Position numbers and translations under genes: made by a program. From a virus, in IMG/VR virus record IMGVR_UViG_3300042549_000870, positions 1 through 46,280 of that record: a stretch of DNA of 46,280 nt. One strand, 5' to 3'. Below, one piece after another: positions 22,878-30,500 of this stretch (positions are counted from its first letter, which is position 1; each line of letters starts with the position of its first letter). Under the pieces are notes generated by a model that was not told the origin of the DNA, did no database searches, and saw nothing but the letters and a program-made list of their open reading frames with translations.

Positions 22878-25704
22878 CAAAGAAGTTTTCTGGCAGTTCT
22901 GACTTAAAGACATAGCAAGACACGGCTGACATGTGTGTGCCTTGCTTCCATCCTGTAGTCAAACGTTGCTTTTTCTGGTCAACGAGGATGCCAGACTTCC
23001 GCCACTCTTCCTCTGCTGCACGGGCGCTGACTTGCAGTCCCGGCTGCGCCAAAAACTTACGCATCTCGCTCTTGGAGATGTAGTGCAGGTTCTTGTCTGC
23101 TTCAATACGCCCCACGATGATGTTGCCGTACGGCTCAGCAATCACCTTGTCTTCGTTGAAGATGAGGTAGTTCTTGTGATTGTTATTGAAGAATAGTCCG
23201 AACAGTTCCTTGTAGTCGGTGCTGTTGAGACTAAAGATCGTACGGCGAGACTTGTTCATCTCCTCCATCACGACATCAAATATACGTTGCAAATCTAAGT
23301 TGACAATACCCGCAGCAACGGCGATTTCGCCACCAGCAAATGAGGTGGCTATTGTATTCTCGTAGAACCTGTAGGCTTCATCGGCCCCGTAACTAGCGCG
23401 GAACTTGTCTGACCAGTCGCTGATCACTTCGCGCACTCGCGGCAAGCCAAGTTTGTATACAGTACGGATAAAATCTGGCCCGGCGTGTCCGTAGTTGTGG
23501 TTGAACGGATCAACGATCTTCTTGGAGATAGTCGGGTCTTCGCTGAACCATTGCGGCTTCTGCAGTCGGAACTCGATGATACGAGCCATCTCGCCGTCTG
23601 GACTGTTCTTCAACCCAGACAACTTGTCATAGAGCGACTGGTTCGTGGTCATGACCGCAATCAATGACGCTGCAAACTCAATCTCACGTTCAGCATTGAC
23701 GCTCGACTGCATACGTAACTTGGCACGACCTTGCGAAATGCGGTGAATGAGCCGTGCCAGAAGTTCGTTGGGGATGTTCGTAGCCTCATCAAGCCCAAAC
23801 AACATGTTCTTGAGAGACAGGTAACGACCGAGCAGAGCATTGTCTGTAGCATTACCTTCAGACAGGCTCAGGTAAAACGGGTTACCGAATATGCTAACAC
23901 CTGCATACATGGAGCCGGTCTTACCCACACCAGATTCCGGTGACATATACGAAATAGTGCAGCCGGGGGTGTTGGTCAAGGCCATGAGCGGTGAGCCGAA
24001 CCCTGCCAAAAGTCCTATAGCGTGTAGTTCCAACCCTACATGATTGAACGCATTGGCTGACTTCTTCCAGATCTCATAGTCGCCTTCGGGTTTAATGAAC
24101 TTGGATACGTTTTTGGCAAGCGGGGACGTTGCTGCAGGTTGCGTGTCTCCGTTGATCAGTATCTCTGTCATGCCAGCAACAAAGCCTTCGTTGTTCTCTG
24201 TCCAACCCATCTGCTGCCGCATGACTTCAGCCGCTTTCTGTAACTGCATATATTCGTCCCATTTGATGATGTATTCGGAAACAAACTTCGCCATAGATGG
24301 CATGAAGTTCACGCTGTTAGAACTCAGCAGTTCTTTCATCTTATCCAGCGCGTAAGCGTACTTGACTGGAAAAATAAACTCTTTCAACGGGTCTTTCGGC
24401 ATGATGTGTCGCATCAGAAGGCATTCGCCATCCGTAGGGCTGAACATCCGCTTGACCGGAAAGAAATCGTGCGTCGTGATACGCAGTAGTTCATCGGGTT
24501 CTTTCTCACCCGACTCGTTTATTTTCCCACGTTGGAGGAAGAAGACTCCTCCGTTTCGTCCTCGTACATAGGGGAGGATGGCTGAAGGAAATAACGGAAT
24601 TTCTTCGGAATTCTCTTGGCCCCGAACTGCGTCCTCCGAACTAACTTCTTCAAGCGTTGGAGCCGGTCTGAATTCCCGTCCAAGTTCGATAGGGCCGTAG
24701 ATTTTTCCTCTGTGGGGACATCCATCGCAGACTCCGGGGTTTAATTGATTGAACGCTTCGCAACCGTAGGCACTTGTCGCCTTGAGTGTTGATTGTGCTT
24801 TTGCTTCGGTCAGTTTCGGGCTGTACTCGGGATGCCCTTTGGACATCGTATGGATGGCCTCGCCCCCGTCCACGCACCGTATGGCAACGGATAGCCCTGC
24901 TCTCCACAAAGGTTCAGCAAGCGTTGCCGCATTGACCAATACATGTTTTATCTGAGCGCAGCCCTCATTACTCTGCAAACTTTTGATTGCAATCGGCTTG
25001 AACGTGTATTCGTAGTTATCGAACTTGGCAAGTTTGGCGATGATCTCAGTGTCGCTATCTAGCCCCTTGGCAATACCAGACAGTACCGATTCCGTCGTCT
25101 GCTCAACCGGCCCCATAAACTCCTTGAACCTATCCCACGAATAGACATTGATAAGTTCATCTAAAATACGAGTTTGAGTCCCTTGAGTTTTCTTGTAGTT
25201 CGTAGTATTGGGGCAACGCATGACCCGCGCCGTGTCGCCCATGACGGCAGGGTCAATCTTGATGTAGTCAAGGCAGAACTTCTTGAACGCCAAGGAGTAC
25301 TCTTTCCACTCGACGCTCGGGATGTCTTGATCAAAAACCCAATAGGCGTGGACACCTCCACCGGAGTCCAACCGGACGGGCGGGGGCAGTTTTGATATCT
25401 TGATGAAGTCATCTAACGCGGCTAGTGCTTCATCTTTGGTGGTGTACTTTTTGCTATCTTCACCAACGTCTAGGTCGATGAACAACGTCCTGCAGTATTC
25501 GGCGTTGTCTGCCTTTCGGCTGTAGTTCTGGTAAGTGTTGGGTGCAAAAAATACGTTTGATTCAGACTGTTTGAGTTCATCGATGATCTCAAGCATGTCG
25601 CCAAGTGTTTCAGCAAACCGATTGATGGCCTTGCCATCCTTGATTCCGGTAACACAGTAAACACCCTGCGACGGTAATGCTTTCTCATAAAATTGTTGTG
25701 TCAT
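22861..25704 (-). CDS. PrimPol-type primase fused to DUF927-like helicase
   Basis: The ATG at 25704 is preferred over an upstream in-frame TTG at 25722 because it has GGAAACGGTC just before it; length 947 residues. The N-terminal primase has FIDLDV with D77/D79 (metal ligands), SGGGVHAYW with H119, and the third-motif region GDTARVMRCPN, all features of archaeo-eukaryotic primases. A Cys cluster (NPGVCDGCPHRG) lies in the linker. The C-terminal ATPase has Walker A ESGVGKTG near residue 592 and a Walker B-like MLFGLDEATN. It should unwind DNA and lay primers or extend them at the phage fork with the family A polymerase. A strong terminator stands 17 bp upstream of its start, so expression probably depends on readthrough. 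Confidence 0.85.
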   Translation of the reverse strand: MTQQFYEKALPSQGVYCVTGIKDGKAINRFAETLGDMLEIIDELKQSESNVFFAPNTYQNYSRKADNAEYCRTLFIDLDVGEDSKKYTTKDEALAALDDFIKISKLPPPVRLDSGGGVHAYWVFDQDIPSVEWKEYSLAFKKFCLDYIKIDPAVMGDTARVMRCPNTTNYKKTQGTQTRILDELINVYSWDRFKEFMGPVEQTTESVLSGIAKGLDSDTEIIAKLAKFDNYEYTFKPIAIKSLQSNEGCAQIKHVLVNAATLAEPLWRAGLSVAIRCVDGGEAIHTMSKGHPEYSPKLTEAKAQSTLKATSAYGCEAFNQLNPGVCDGCPHRGKIYGPIELGREFRPAPTLEEVSSEDAVRGQENSEEIPLFPSAILPYVRGRNGGVFFLQRGKINESGEKEPDELLRITTHDFFPVKRMFSPTDGECLLMRHIMPKDPLKEFIFPVKYAYALDKMKELLSSNSVNFMPSMAKFVSEYIIKWDEYMQLQKAAEVMRQQMGWTENNEGFVAGMTEILINGDTQPAATSPLAKNVSKFIKPEGDYEIWKKSANAFNHVGLELHAIGLLAGFGSPLMALTNTPGCTISYMSPESGVGKTGSMYAGVSIFGNPFYLSLSEGNATDNALLGRYLSLKNMLFGLDEATNIPNELLARLIHRISQGRAKLRMQSSVNAEREIEFAASLIAVMTTNQSLYDKLSGLKNSPDGEMARIIEFRLQKPQWFSEDPTISKKIVDPFNHNYGHAGPDFIRTVYKLGLPRVREVISDWSDKFRASYGADEAYRFYENTIATSFAGGEIAVAAGIVNLDLQRIFDVVMEEMNKSRRTIFSLNSTDYKELFGLFFNNNHKNYLIFNEDKVIAEPYGNIIVGRIEADKNLHYISKSEMRKFLAQPGLQVSARAAEEEWRKSGILVDQKKQRLTTGWKQGTHMSAVSCYVFKSELPENFFDDKGT

Positions 25705-25720
25705 GACCGTTTCCGCAGAC

Positions 25721-25746
25721 AAAAAAGGCGGGGTCGAACCCCCGCC
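25721..25746 (-). terminator. Intrinsic terminator upstream of PrimPol gene
   Basis: On the - strand the sequence reads GGCGGGG-GTTCGA-CCCCGCC followed by six T. This is a 7-bp all-GC-type stem with a 6-base loop and U-tract. It ends transcripts from the HTH gene, or acts as an attenuator, because the PrimPol ATG is only 17 bp beyond the U-tract and no promoter fits in between. Confidence 0.85.
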
Positions 25747-25765
25747 AACATAAAAACCTATGATG

Positions 25766-26077
25766 TCAGATTGTGATGCCTACCATTTCCTCTATGTACC
25801 TCTTTGCATTGAACAAAGTCGGGGCCGGTAAAAGCCCCTTCTCCATGTCTTGCTTGACCAAATCCATGAAGACTTCAACTGTCTTGCGCTTGTTCTCTCG
25901 CACACCACGACCTCTGAACCACTTGTACACGGTCATGCGTGAAGTCTCCAAAGCACGGGCTACATAGGCGGCAGGAAGGTTTGCCTCGACGCACAGCCTA
26001 CCTAGTTGCACCCCAAGACGAGTTGGGTCTGCACGTTGTAAATCAAGTAAAAATTCTTCGCTGTACGAACGTGGCAC
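25766..26077 (-). CDS. HTH DNA-binding protein, 103 residues
   Basis: The start is a GTG at 26077 preceded by GAGGTTGTT. The centre contains a helix-turn-helix: GRLCVEANLPAAYVARALET then SRMTVYKWFRGRGV, in which the recognition helix is SRMTVYKWFRG. The remaining C-terminus is helical and charged (ENKRKTVEVFMDLVKQDMEK). This is the size of phage Cro/regulator-like or origin-binding proteins. It lies between the probable ssDNA-binding gene and a terminator in front of PrimPol, so it could regulate that readthrough or the right-end control sites. Target unknown. Confidence 0.7.
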   Translation of the reverse strand: MPRSYSEEFLLDLQRADPTRLGVQLGRLCVEANLPAAYVARALETSRMTVYKWFRGRGVRENKRKTVEVFMDLVKQDMEKGLLPAPTLFNAKRYIEEMVGITI

Positions 26078-26084
26078 AACAACC

Positions 26085-26927
26085 TCACTTACTAGTCCAT
26101 TCCTTGATTACGTCAGACACATCCGCTGCCGGAGCAGCAGTCTGTTTCTTGGTCTCACGCAACTTCGGTTCCTTGGCGGGAGCAGGGGCTGCTGCAGCAG
26201 CGACCTCTGTTTCATCGTTCTGATAGACCGTCAGTTTGATAGACGCTTCAGCAGTAGCACTCTTGCTCTGACTGGTCAGCGTATCAAGGTCATTCGGATT
26301 GATGCCCGACACAGGCGAGAACACCACGCGAGGCACAGGCGACTTGGTGTCGAACTGCATCTTGGTGATGACCCGACCCGCTGCGATGTTGTGATTGGCA
26401 AGCATCTTCACGTATTCACGGAAGGGCCACTTTCCGTTCTCTTCCTTACCAAACACCGACGTAGCGGGGAGAACCAACTGCATGATGTCGCCACCGGGAT
26501 CACCCGGCAACACAACTGCCGTACGCCAAGACAGACGGCAAGCCGTACCGTTACCGCCCTGTCCCGAACCCTTGACCGACATAGGGCAGGACTCACAACG
26601 TGCTGCAAGAGGATTCTTTACCTCTGCATCGGGAGTCTCAGAATTGCTTGACCAACAGACCGGCGCGACCTTCTCACCTTCACGGTACGTGCCGCTGTAG
26701 TAAGTACGGCTCGGCTTGTGAGACATCTTCACAAAGATGATGTTCATGTGCCGATCTTCGATGGAGCCGATCTCCTTGCCACCGGTCATCTTGCGGAACA
26801 CGCCACCCTTGATGGAGATGCGCTTGTTACCGCCAAGTGAACCACCGGCAATAGCCTTGGTGTCTTCATCCAAGCCGCCAATGAGGGCAAGATCGTTCTT
26901 CAAACTGGCAATGATATCTGTACTCAT
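26085..26927 (-). CDS. Probable single-stranded DNA-binding protein, 280 residues
   Basis: The ATG at 26927 follows GTAGGAGTCAGTT. The product has a Gly-rich N-terminal part (AIAGGSLGGNKRISIKGGVF), a beta-rich core with a three-Cys cluster (ARCESCPMSVKGSG, then NGTACRLSW) that could bind zinc, and an Ala/Pro linker (VAAAAAPAPAKEP). It ends in a short terminal tail SDVIKEWTSK, the kind of separate tip used by phage SSBs to recruit partners. It sits between the helicase operon and PrimPol. An OB-fold SSB role is inferred from layout and context, not from a strict motif. Confidence 0.5.
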   Translation of the reverse strand: MSTDIIASLKNDLALIGGLDEDTKAIAGGSLGGNKRISIKGGVFRKMTGGKEIGSIEDRHMNIIFVKMSHKPSRTYYSGTYREGEKVAPVCWSSNSETPDAEVKNPLAARCESCPMSVKGSGQGGNGTACRLSWRTAVVLPGDPGGDIMQLVLPATSVFGKEENGKWPFREYVKMLANHNIAAGRVITKMQFDTKSPVPRVVFSPVSGINPNDLDTLTSQSKSATAEASIKLTVYQNDETEVAAAAAPAPAKEPKLRETKKQTAAPAADVSDVIKEWTSK

Positions 26928-26952
26928 AACTGACTCCTACTAAATAACTGTG

Positions 26953-27354
26953 TTAACTGACTTTACGAACAGTGATGCCGAACTCGCGCATCACACTCAC
27001 ACCGGGAGGCAACCCGTCATTAGTCCGGTCGGACAAATGCTGCTTGAAGTTGCTCTGGTGTATACGGCGCTCAAGAAGTTCCACAGCCTCGTTCTCAAGC
27101 ACGTACTTTCTAAAATTGTCCCAATCGTTGCAGTAGAACCGCTCACTCAACTTACGGATCACCGTACCGTAAGTCGTCTTGATGCTATCCGCGTTGATGT
27201 CATTGCACACGCTAAGAAGCGCGGCCTCAATCTTCGCCATATCTTCCTTAAATCGTGCGTCTTGCGCTTCGTATTCACGCAGAATTTTTTCGCGTTGACC
27301 GCGAATGGCAAGATACGCATCTACCATCTGCTCTGTGTTCACCGACATGTTCAT
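26953..27354 (-). CDS. Helical protein coupled to the SNF2 helicase, 133 residues
   Basis: The ATG at 27354 overlaps the helicase TGA (ATGA). The N-terminal half is a long coiled coil (AIRGQREKILREYEAQDARF). The C-terminal half is a small mixed domain (TVIRKLSERFYCNDWDNFRK; NFKQHLSDRTNDGLPPGVSV) ending GITVRKVS. The layout recalls Gp157/Gam-like phage proteins that sit next to helicase or recombination genes, but no diagnostic motif is visible. A role in replication or recombination is inferred from tight linkage to helicase and SSB-like genes. Confidence 0.55.
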   Translation of the reverse strand: MNMSVNTEQMVDAYLAIRGQREKILREYEAQDARFKEDMAKIEAALLSVCNDINADSIKTTYGTVIRKLSERFYCNDWDNFRKYVLENEAVELLERRIHQSNFKQHLSDRTNDGLPPGVSVMREFGITVRKVS

Positions 27355-28928
27355 TCCTCCAGTTCTTGTTTATACAAATCCACCAACTTTTGGTGGCTAT
27401 CCACTTTGCCCTGCAGCATGTTGTACATTTTATTCTCGACATCGGAGCCTTGGAGATGAACCACCGTCATCTTGTTGACTTGTCCGACGCGATCAATACG
27501 CGCAACACATTGCAAGTACGTCTCAACACTCATCACGGGCGACCAAAAGACGACAGTATCTGCAGCCGTCAGCGTAATACCATGTGACGCTGACTGTGGT
27601 TGGATGATAAGAATCTTTGGATCGTTTTGTTTCTGAAATCTGCCAATGATTGCAGTGCGTTCTTTAGGAGATACGGAGCCTTTGATGACTTCGACCGTGT
27701 AGTTTTCTCCAAGCAAGAACTTCTCTACAACATCAATAGTGTGTATGTACGGTACGAATACTACTACCTTGTTATACGTTTCATCAAGCACTTCTTTGAG
27801 CGTGTTGAGTCGCGGTGAAATGTCGAACTCAACCACTTCGCGTGTGTCGGTGTAGACCGCACCACCAGATATCTGTAATAACTTGTTTAGACTAGCCGCT
27901 GCATTGACTGCCGAGATCTGTTCTCCGGCGGCTTCAATCAAGAGTTGACGCTTTAAGTCTTTATAGTAACGCTCGACTTGTGTCGTAAGTGGCACATCGC
28001 GTGTCTGATACACAACATCTGGTAGGTCTAAGCATTCGCTTTTGGTAAAACGAATTGCAGGTTGCAGTGCTTTGTAGACTTCATCCCGCGCATTGAATTT
28101 GGGCGACCACTTGAAGCGGCTGATTTGCGTCATCACACGGTCGCGCCATGCAGTACTATACTTCGGAACGCGCCACGGTGAGATAAGTTTGGCTAGACCA
28201 AACGCATCAGTAGGTGACTGAGCCGCAGGCGTGCCGGTCATCATCCATAGTCTAGTATTTGGTGTAACCAACTTGGCAAGGGTGCGCCACCGCCGAGTCT
28301 GTGTAGATTTGTATGCATTAGCCTCGTCAACAATGATCAGGTCGAACGCTGCCTTTTCTAGTGCATCGAATACGGTATGCACACCATCGAAGTTGATGAT
28401 AACGAAGTCGTACTCTGAGTCGATAACCTTCTTACGCTTGGACGTATCGCCGTGGGCTACGCCGCACGTTCTGTGCATCGCGGTTTTGAAGATGTCGGCT
28501 TGCCATGCCGAATACATAATGGACAACGGGCAGATGACCAGCACACGTTTAATCTGACCTATGTTCATCAGATAGTCAACGGCCCAGATGGCAGCGGATG
28601 TCTTACCTGTTCCTGCCTCGTTGAAGCAGAAAGCGCGGGGGCGCAGACTCAAGAAACTTGCCGTAGTTATTTGATGGCTGAACGGGCGATAGATACCGGG
28701 CCACTTATAGTCTCGCGTCATCGGGGAAGGGAACTGTATCGGTGTCACAGATGCCACATCGGAATAGGTGGCTAACTTGACCATCTCATCATAGTCCCAA
28801 TACACCACAATCTCTTTCGTGTACTCATTTTCACCAACCAACTTGCTGCGTTCAACCGTATCTAATACTTGATCAGCGGCTTGATTAGGCAGTACAACCC
28901 TCACTGCTGCGTCTTGAATTATCTGCAT
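27351..28928 (-). CDS. SNF2-family DEAD/DEAH-type helicase/translocase, 525 residues
   Basis: Superfamily 2 motifs are in order: Q-like KWPGIYRPFSHQ, motif I FNEAGTGKTS (residues 102-111), motif II LIIVDEAN (D201/E202), motif III MMTGTPAAQSP, motif V ASHGITLTAADTVVFWSP and motif VI CVARIDRVGQ. The RIDRVGQ form is typical of the SNF2 branch. It should use ATP to translocate on or remodel DNA during replication, repair or recombination. It lies upstream of the coiled-coil, SSB-like and PrimPol genes. The start codon is preceded by an intrinsic terminator and the leader GGAAACGGAC, matching the arrangement at PrimPol. Confidence 0.9.
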   Translation of the reverse strand: MQIIQDAAVRVVLPNQAADQVLDTVERSKLVGENEYTKEIVVYWDYDEMVKLATYSDVASVTPIQFPSPMTRDYKWPGIYRPFSHQITTASFLSLRPRAFCFNEAGTGKTSAAIWAVDYLMNIGQIKRVLVICPLSIMYSAWQADIFKTAMHRTCGVAHGDTSKRKKVIDSEYDFVIINFDGVHTVFDALEKAAFDLIIVDEANAYKSTQTRRWRTLAKLVTPNTRLWMMTGTPAAQSPTDAFGLAKLISPWRVPKYSTAWRDRVMTQISRFKWSPKFNARDEVYKALQPAIRFTKSECLDLPDVVYQTRDVPLTTQVERYYKDLKRQLLIEAAGEQISAVNAAASLNKLLQISGGAVYTDTREVVEFDISPRLNTLKEVLDETYNKVVVFVPYIHTIDVVEKFLLGENYTVEVIKGSVSPKERTAIIGRFQKQNDPKILIIQPQSASHGITLTAADTVVFWSPVMSVETYLQCVARIDRVGQVNKMTVVHLQGSDVENKMYNMLQGKVDSHQKLVDLYKQELEE

Positions 28929-28949
28929 GTCCGTTTCCTGTTAGTTATT

Positions 28950-28969
28950 AAAAGCCCCTTACGGGGGCC
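28950..28969 (-). terminator. Intrinsic terminator upstream of the helicase gene
   Basis: On the - strand GGCCCCCGTAAGGGGCTTTT forms a 5-bp GCCCC/GGGGC stem with a five-base loop and a T-tract. It lies 21 bp upstream of the helicase ATG at 28928 and 140 bp after the HNH-like gene, so it either ends that transcript or attenuates the helicase operon. Confidence 0.75.
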
Positions 28970-29110
28970 AGTCGTCTGAATCACCGTCTGGAAACACGAG
29001 GTGCGAGAGACGGCTTCAGATGGCATGGTTACGCGCCATGTCTATTAACGCGAGAGGGGGAAGTGGGTGGAAACCCCTCCTACTCCTGCACACTCATGCC
29101 TTGTGCGGAA
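28970..29110 (-). ncRNA. Candidate structured leader RNA upstream of helicase
   Basis: This gene-free interval can fold. CCGTCT (28984-28989) pairs with AGACGG (29008-29013) around an 18-base loop, and CATGG (29024-29028) pairs with CCATG (29036-29040). The terminator hairpin follows at 28950-28969. On the - strand the order is hairpin, hairpin, terminator, start codon, which is the order expected of an attenuator or riboregulator. No known riboswitch consensus is recognised. Confidence 0.3.
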
Positions 29111-29368
29111 TTATTTCATCGCTCCAGTCGATTTGCGACGGAACGAACGATTCTTGGCGGGTGGCTCTAGCCTAGTGCCATCTTTGTTAGTACCGCCTTT
29201 CGACAAGGCTTTCACGTGAGCAACGTCTTTACCTTTGCGGTTCACGCCTTTCTTGTCGTATGACCGACGCGCTCGTTGACGCTCCATACGGTCGCCGTGT
29301 TCGTCACGCTCAACTTGTTGCTTGTACTCTTTTTTGTATGGTCTTGCTTTATTAACGTAAGGCATCAT
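29111..29368 (-). CDS. HNH-like small basic protein, 85 residues
   Basis: The ATG at 29368 overlaps the nuclease stop (ATGATG). The protein is strongly basic (KKEYKQQVERDEHGDRMERQ, then RARRSYDKKGVNRKG). Near the end it has VAHVKALSKGGTNKDGTRLE and KNRSFRRK, close to the HNH pattern (D/V-x-H, S/A-K-G-G-T-N, N-R-S). The first HNH Asp/His is present as AHV and the final His is not obvious, so it may be a degenerate or minimal HNH nuclease or just a basic nucleic acid-binding protein. It is downstream of the Cas4-like nuclease in one transcript. Confidence 0.6.
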   Translation of the reverse strand: MMPYVNKARPYKKEYKQQVERDEHGDRMERQRARRSYDKKGVNRKGKDVAHVKALSKGGTNKDGTRLEPPAKNRSFRRKSTGAMK

Positions 29369-30021
29369 CGTTCTCCATTAAATCTGCATGTTGTTACTGG
29401 ACACCATCTGCGGCACAAAAAACCGGGGTTCTCGGGCCACATGTTATTGGCGTACGCCATTTGCAAACGGTCCAAGTCTGGTGTGAATGTTTCCCACAAC
29501 TTTTGTTGATCTTCTCGCTTGTACTCTTCAAACACCAACGTATTGTGAGCGACAAACATGAGACTAGCCTTGATAGTTTTAAGGTCGGGGAAGTGGGAAT
29601 AAGCCATCAACGCCATCAACTTCAACTGATTCGGGTCGGGGTTCCGTGCGCTACCTGTCTTGTAGTCCACGATGAACGCATGGTCATTGTCTACGATCAT
29701 CAAGTCTACGATACCGCGTACCCAATACTCAGAGGCATCAAATGCACAGGGTTGCTTGTTCTGATCCAACGCCATCTGATACTCAGCGTAACGTTCGCCA
29801 GCGACAGTAAGCAGCGGGTCAACGAATTTCTTGTATTGTTGATAGTTTTTTGGCAGAGGACTGCCGTCTCTTACGTAGTCTTCCAACGCCTTGTGTACAG
29901 CAGTGCCATAGGTCATCTGCTCAGACACACGCTTGGTATAGTTTTGTGCAATCTTGACTTCATAGAACTGCCGTGGGCAGTTGATGAAATCCTTCAACCC
30001 GCTGAATGACCACTTAATCAT
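29365..30021 (-). CDS. Cas4/RecB-like PD-(D/E)XK nuclease with Fe-S type cysteines
   Basis: The ATG at 30021 is used; the frame also has a TTG one codon upstream. The N-terminus WSFSGLKDFINCPRQFYE carries a lone Cys followed by Pro-Arg. The nuclease core has VRGIVDLMIVDN (catalytic Asp), AFIVDYKTG (D-x-K) and a Gln helix (NQLKLMALMAY). The C-terminus has three more Cys in CRRWCPVTTC. A Cys before the core and three after it is the layout of the Cas4/AddB 4Fe-4S nucleases. It probably resects or processes DNA ends for recombination. It overlaps the Zn-ribbon protein gene by 8 bp and the HNH-like gene by 4 bp. Confidence 0.85.
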   Translation of the reverse strand: MIKWSFSGLKDFINCPRQFYEVKIAQNYTKRVSEQMTYGTAVHKALEDYVRDGSPLPKNYQQYKKFVDPLLTVAGERYAEYQMALDQNKQPCAFDASEYWVRGIVDLMIVDNDHAFIVDYKTGSARNPDPNQLKLMALMAYSHFPDLKTIKASLMFVAHNTLVFEEYKREDQQKLWETFTPDLDRLQMAYANNMWPENPGFLCRRWCPVTTCRFNGER

Positions 30022-30499
30022 CAAACCTACCTGCCATCACTTCGTTGTAGTCGAACAATTTATCAAAGCATTCGTCTATGCGTATGACTTCTTCGCTGTA
30101 ACCTTCAACTATGTTGTTGTAGGTAAACGCCTTTTGGGGGACCTTGATCCCGCCACGATAGAAATCCCAACCCTTTGCAGTCGGCCTCCACAGGCCGCTA
30201 TATTTTGCGCCACCTTCATTGGGATTCTTGGGGCAACGTTCGACAAGTCCCCAAGATGTTAAAATAGGAAGTTGATTGCTGCGAATGACAAATCGTGGGC
30301 CTGTGTTCGGCACATCGATCCAATCGTTGCCTGTCCGTGCCTTCTCTCGGCACAACCAGATCAACGACTTCGCCATCGTCTTGTTCAAGATACGAGCGTA
30401 GACCTTGCCCCACCGATCACAGACAGGGCAGTGGCCCCCGTCCTTTTCAGTCATCCCTCTCCACCTTTTTCGCAGCGTATGCACTGTGTCCAAAAACAT
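30014..30499 (-). CDS. Zn-ribbon/winged-helix phage protein, 161 residues
   Basis: The ATG at 30499 is chosen over the upstream TTG at 30526 because it directly follows the polymerase TGA with GGAGAG 7 bases before it. An N-terminal zinc-finger half (HCPVCDRWGKVYARILN) leads into a helical wing region (AKSLIWLCREKARTGNDWID; LPILTSWGLVERCPKNPNEG). The end is IVEGYSEEVIRIDECFDKLF. Proteins of this plan are common in phages near polymerase genes and are probably DNA-binding. The precise role is unknown. Confidence 0.6.
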   Translation of the reverse strand: MFLDTVHTLRKRWRGMTEKDGGHCPVCDRWGKVYARILNKTMAKSLIWLCREKARTGNDWIDVPNTGPRFVIRSNQLPILTSWGLVERCPKNPNEGGAKYSGLWRPTAKGWDFYRGGIKVPQKAFTYNNIVEGYSEEVIRIDECFDKLFDYNEVMAGRFDD

Positions 30500-30500
30500 G

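Noticed and set aside
29064-29072. Half of the 18-bp palindrome (TGGGTGGAA)
   Set aside because: Only one nine-base half matches and the other side is unrelated; a nine-base match is expected by chance about once every few windows of this size.
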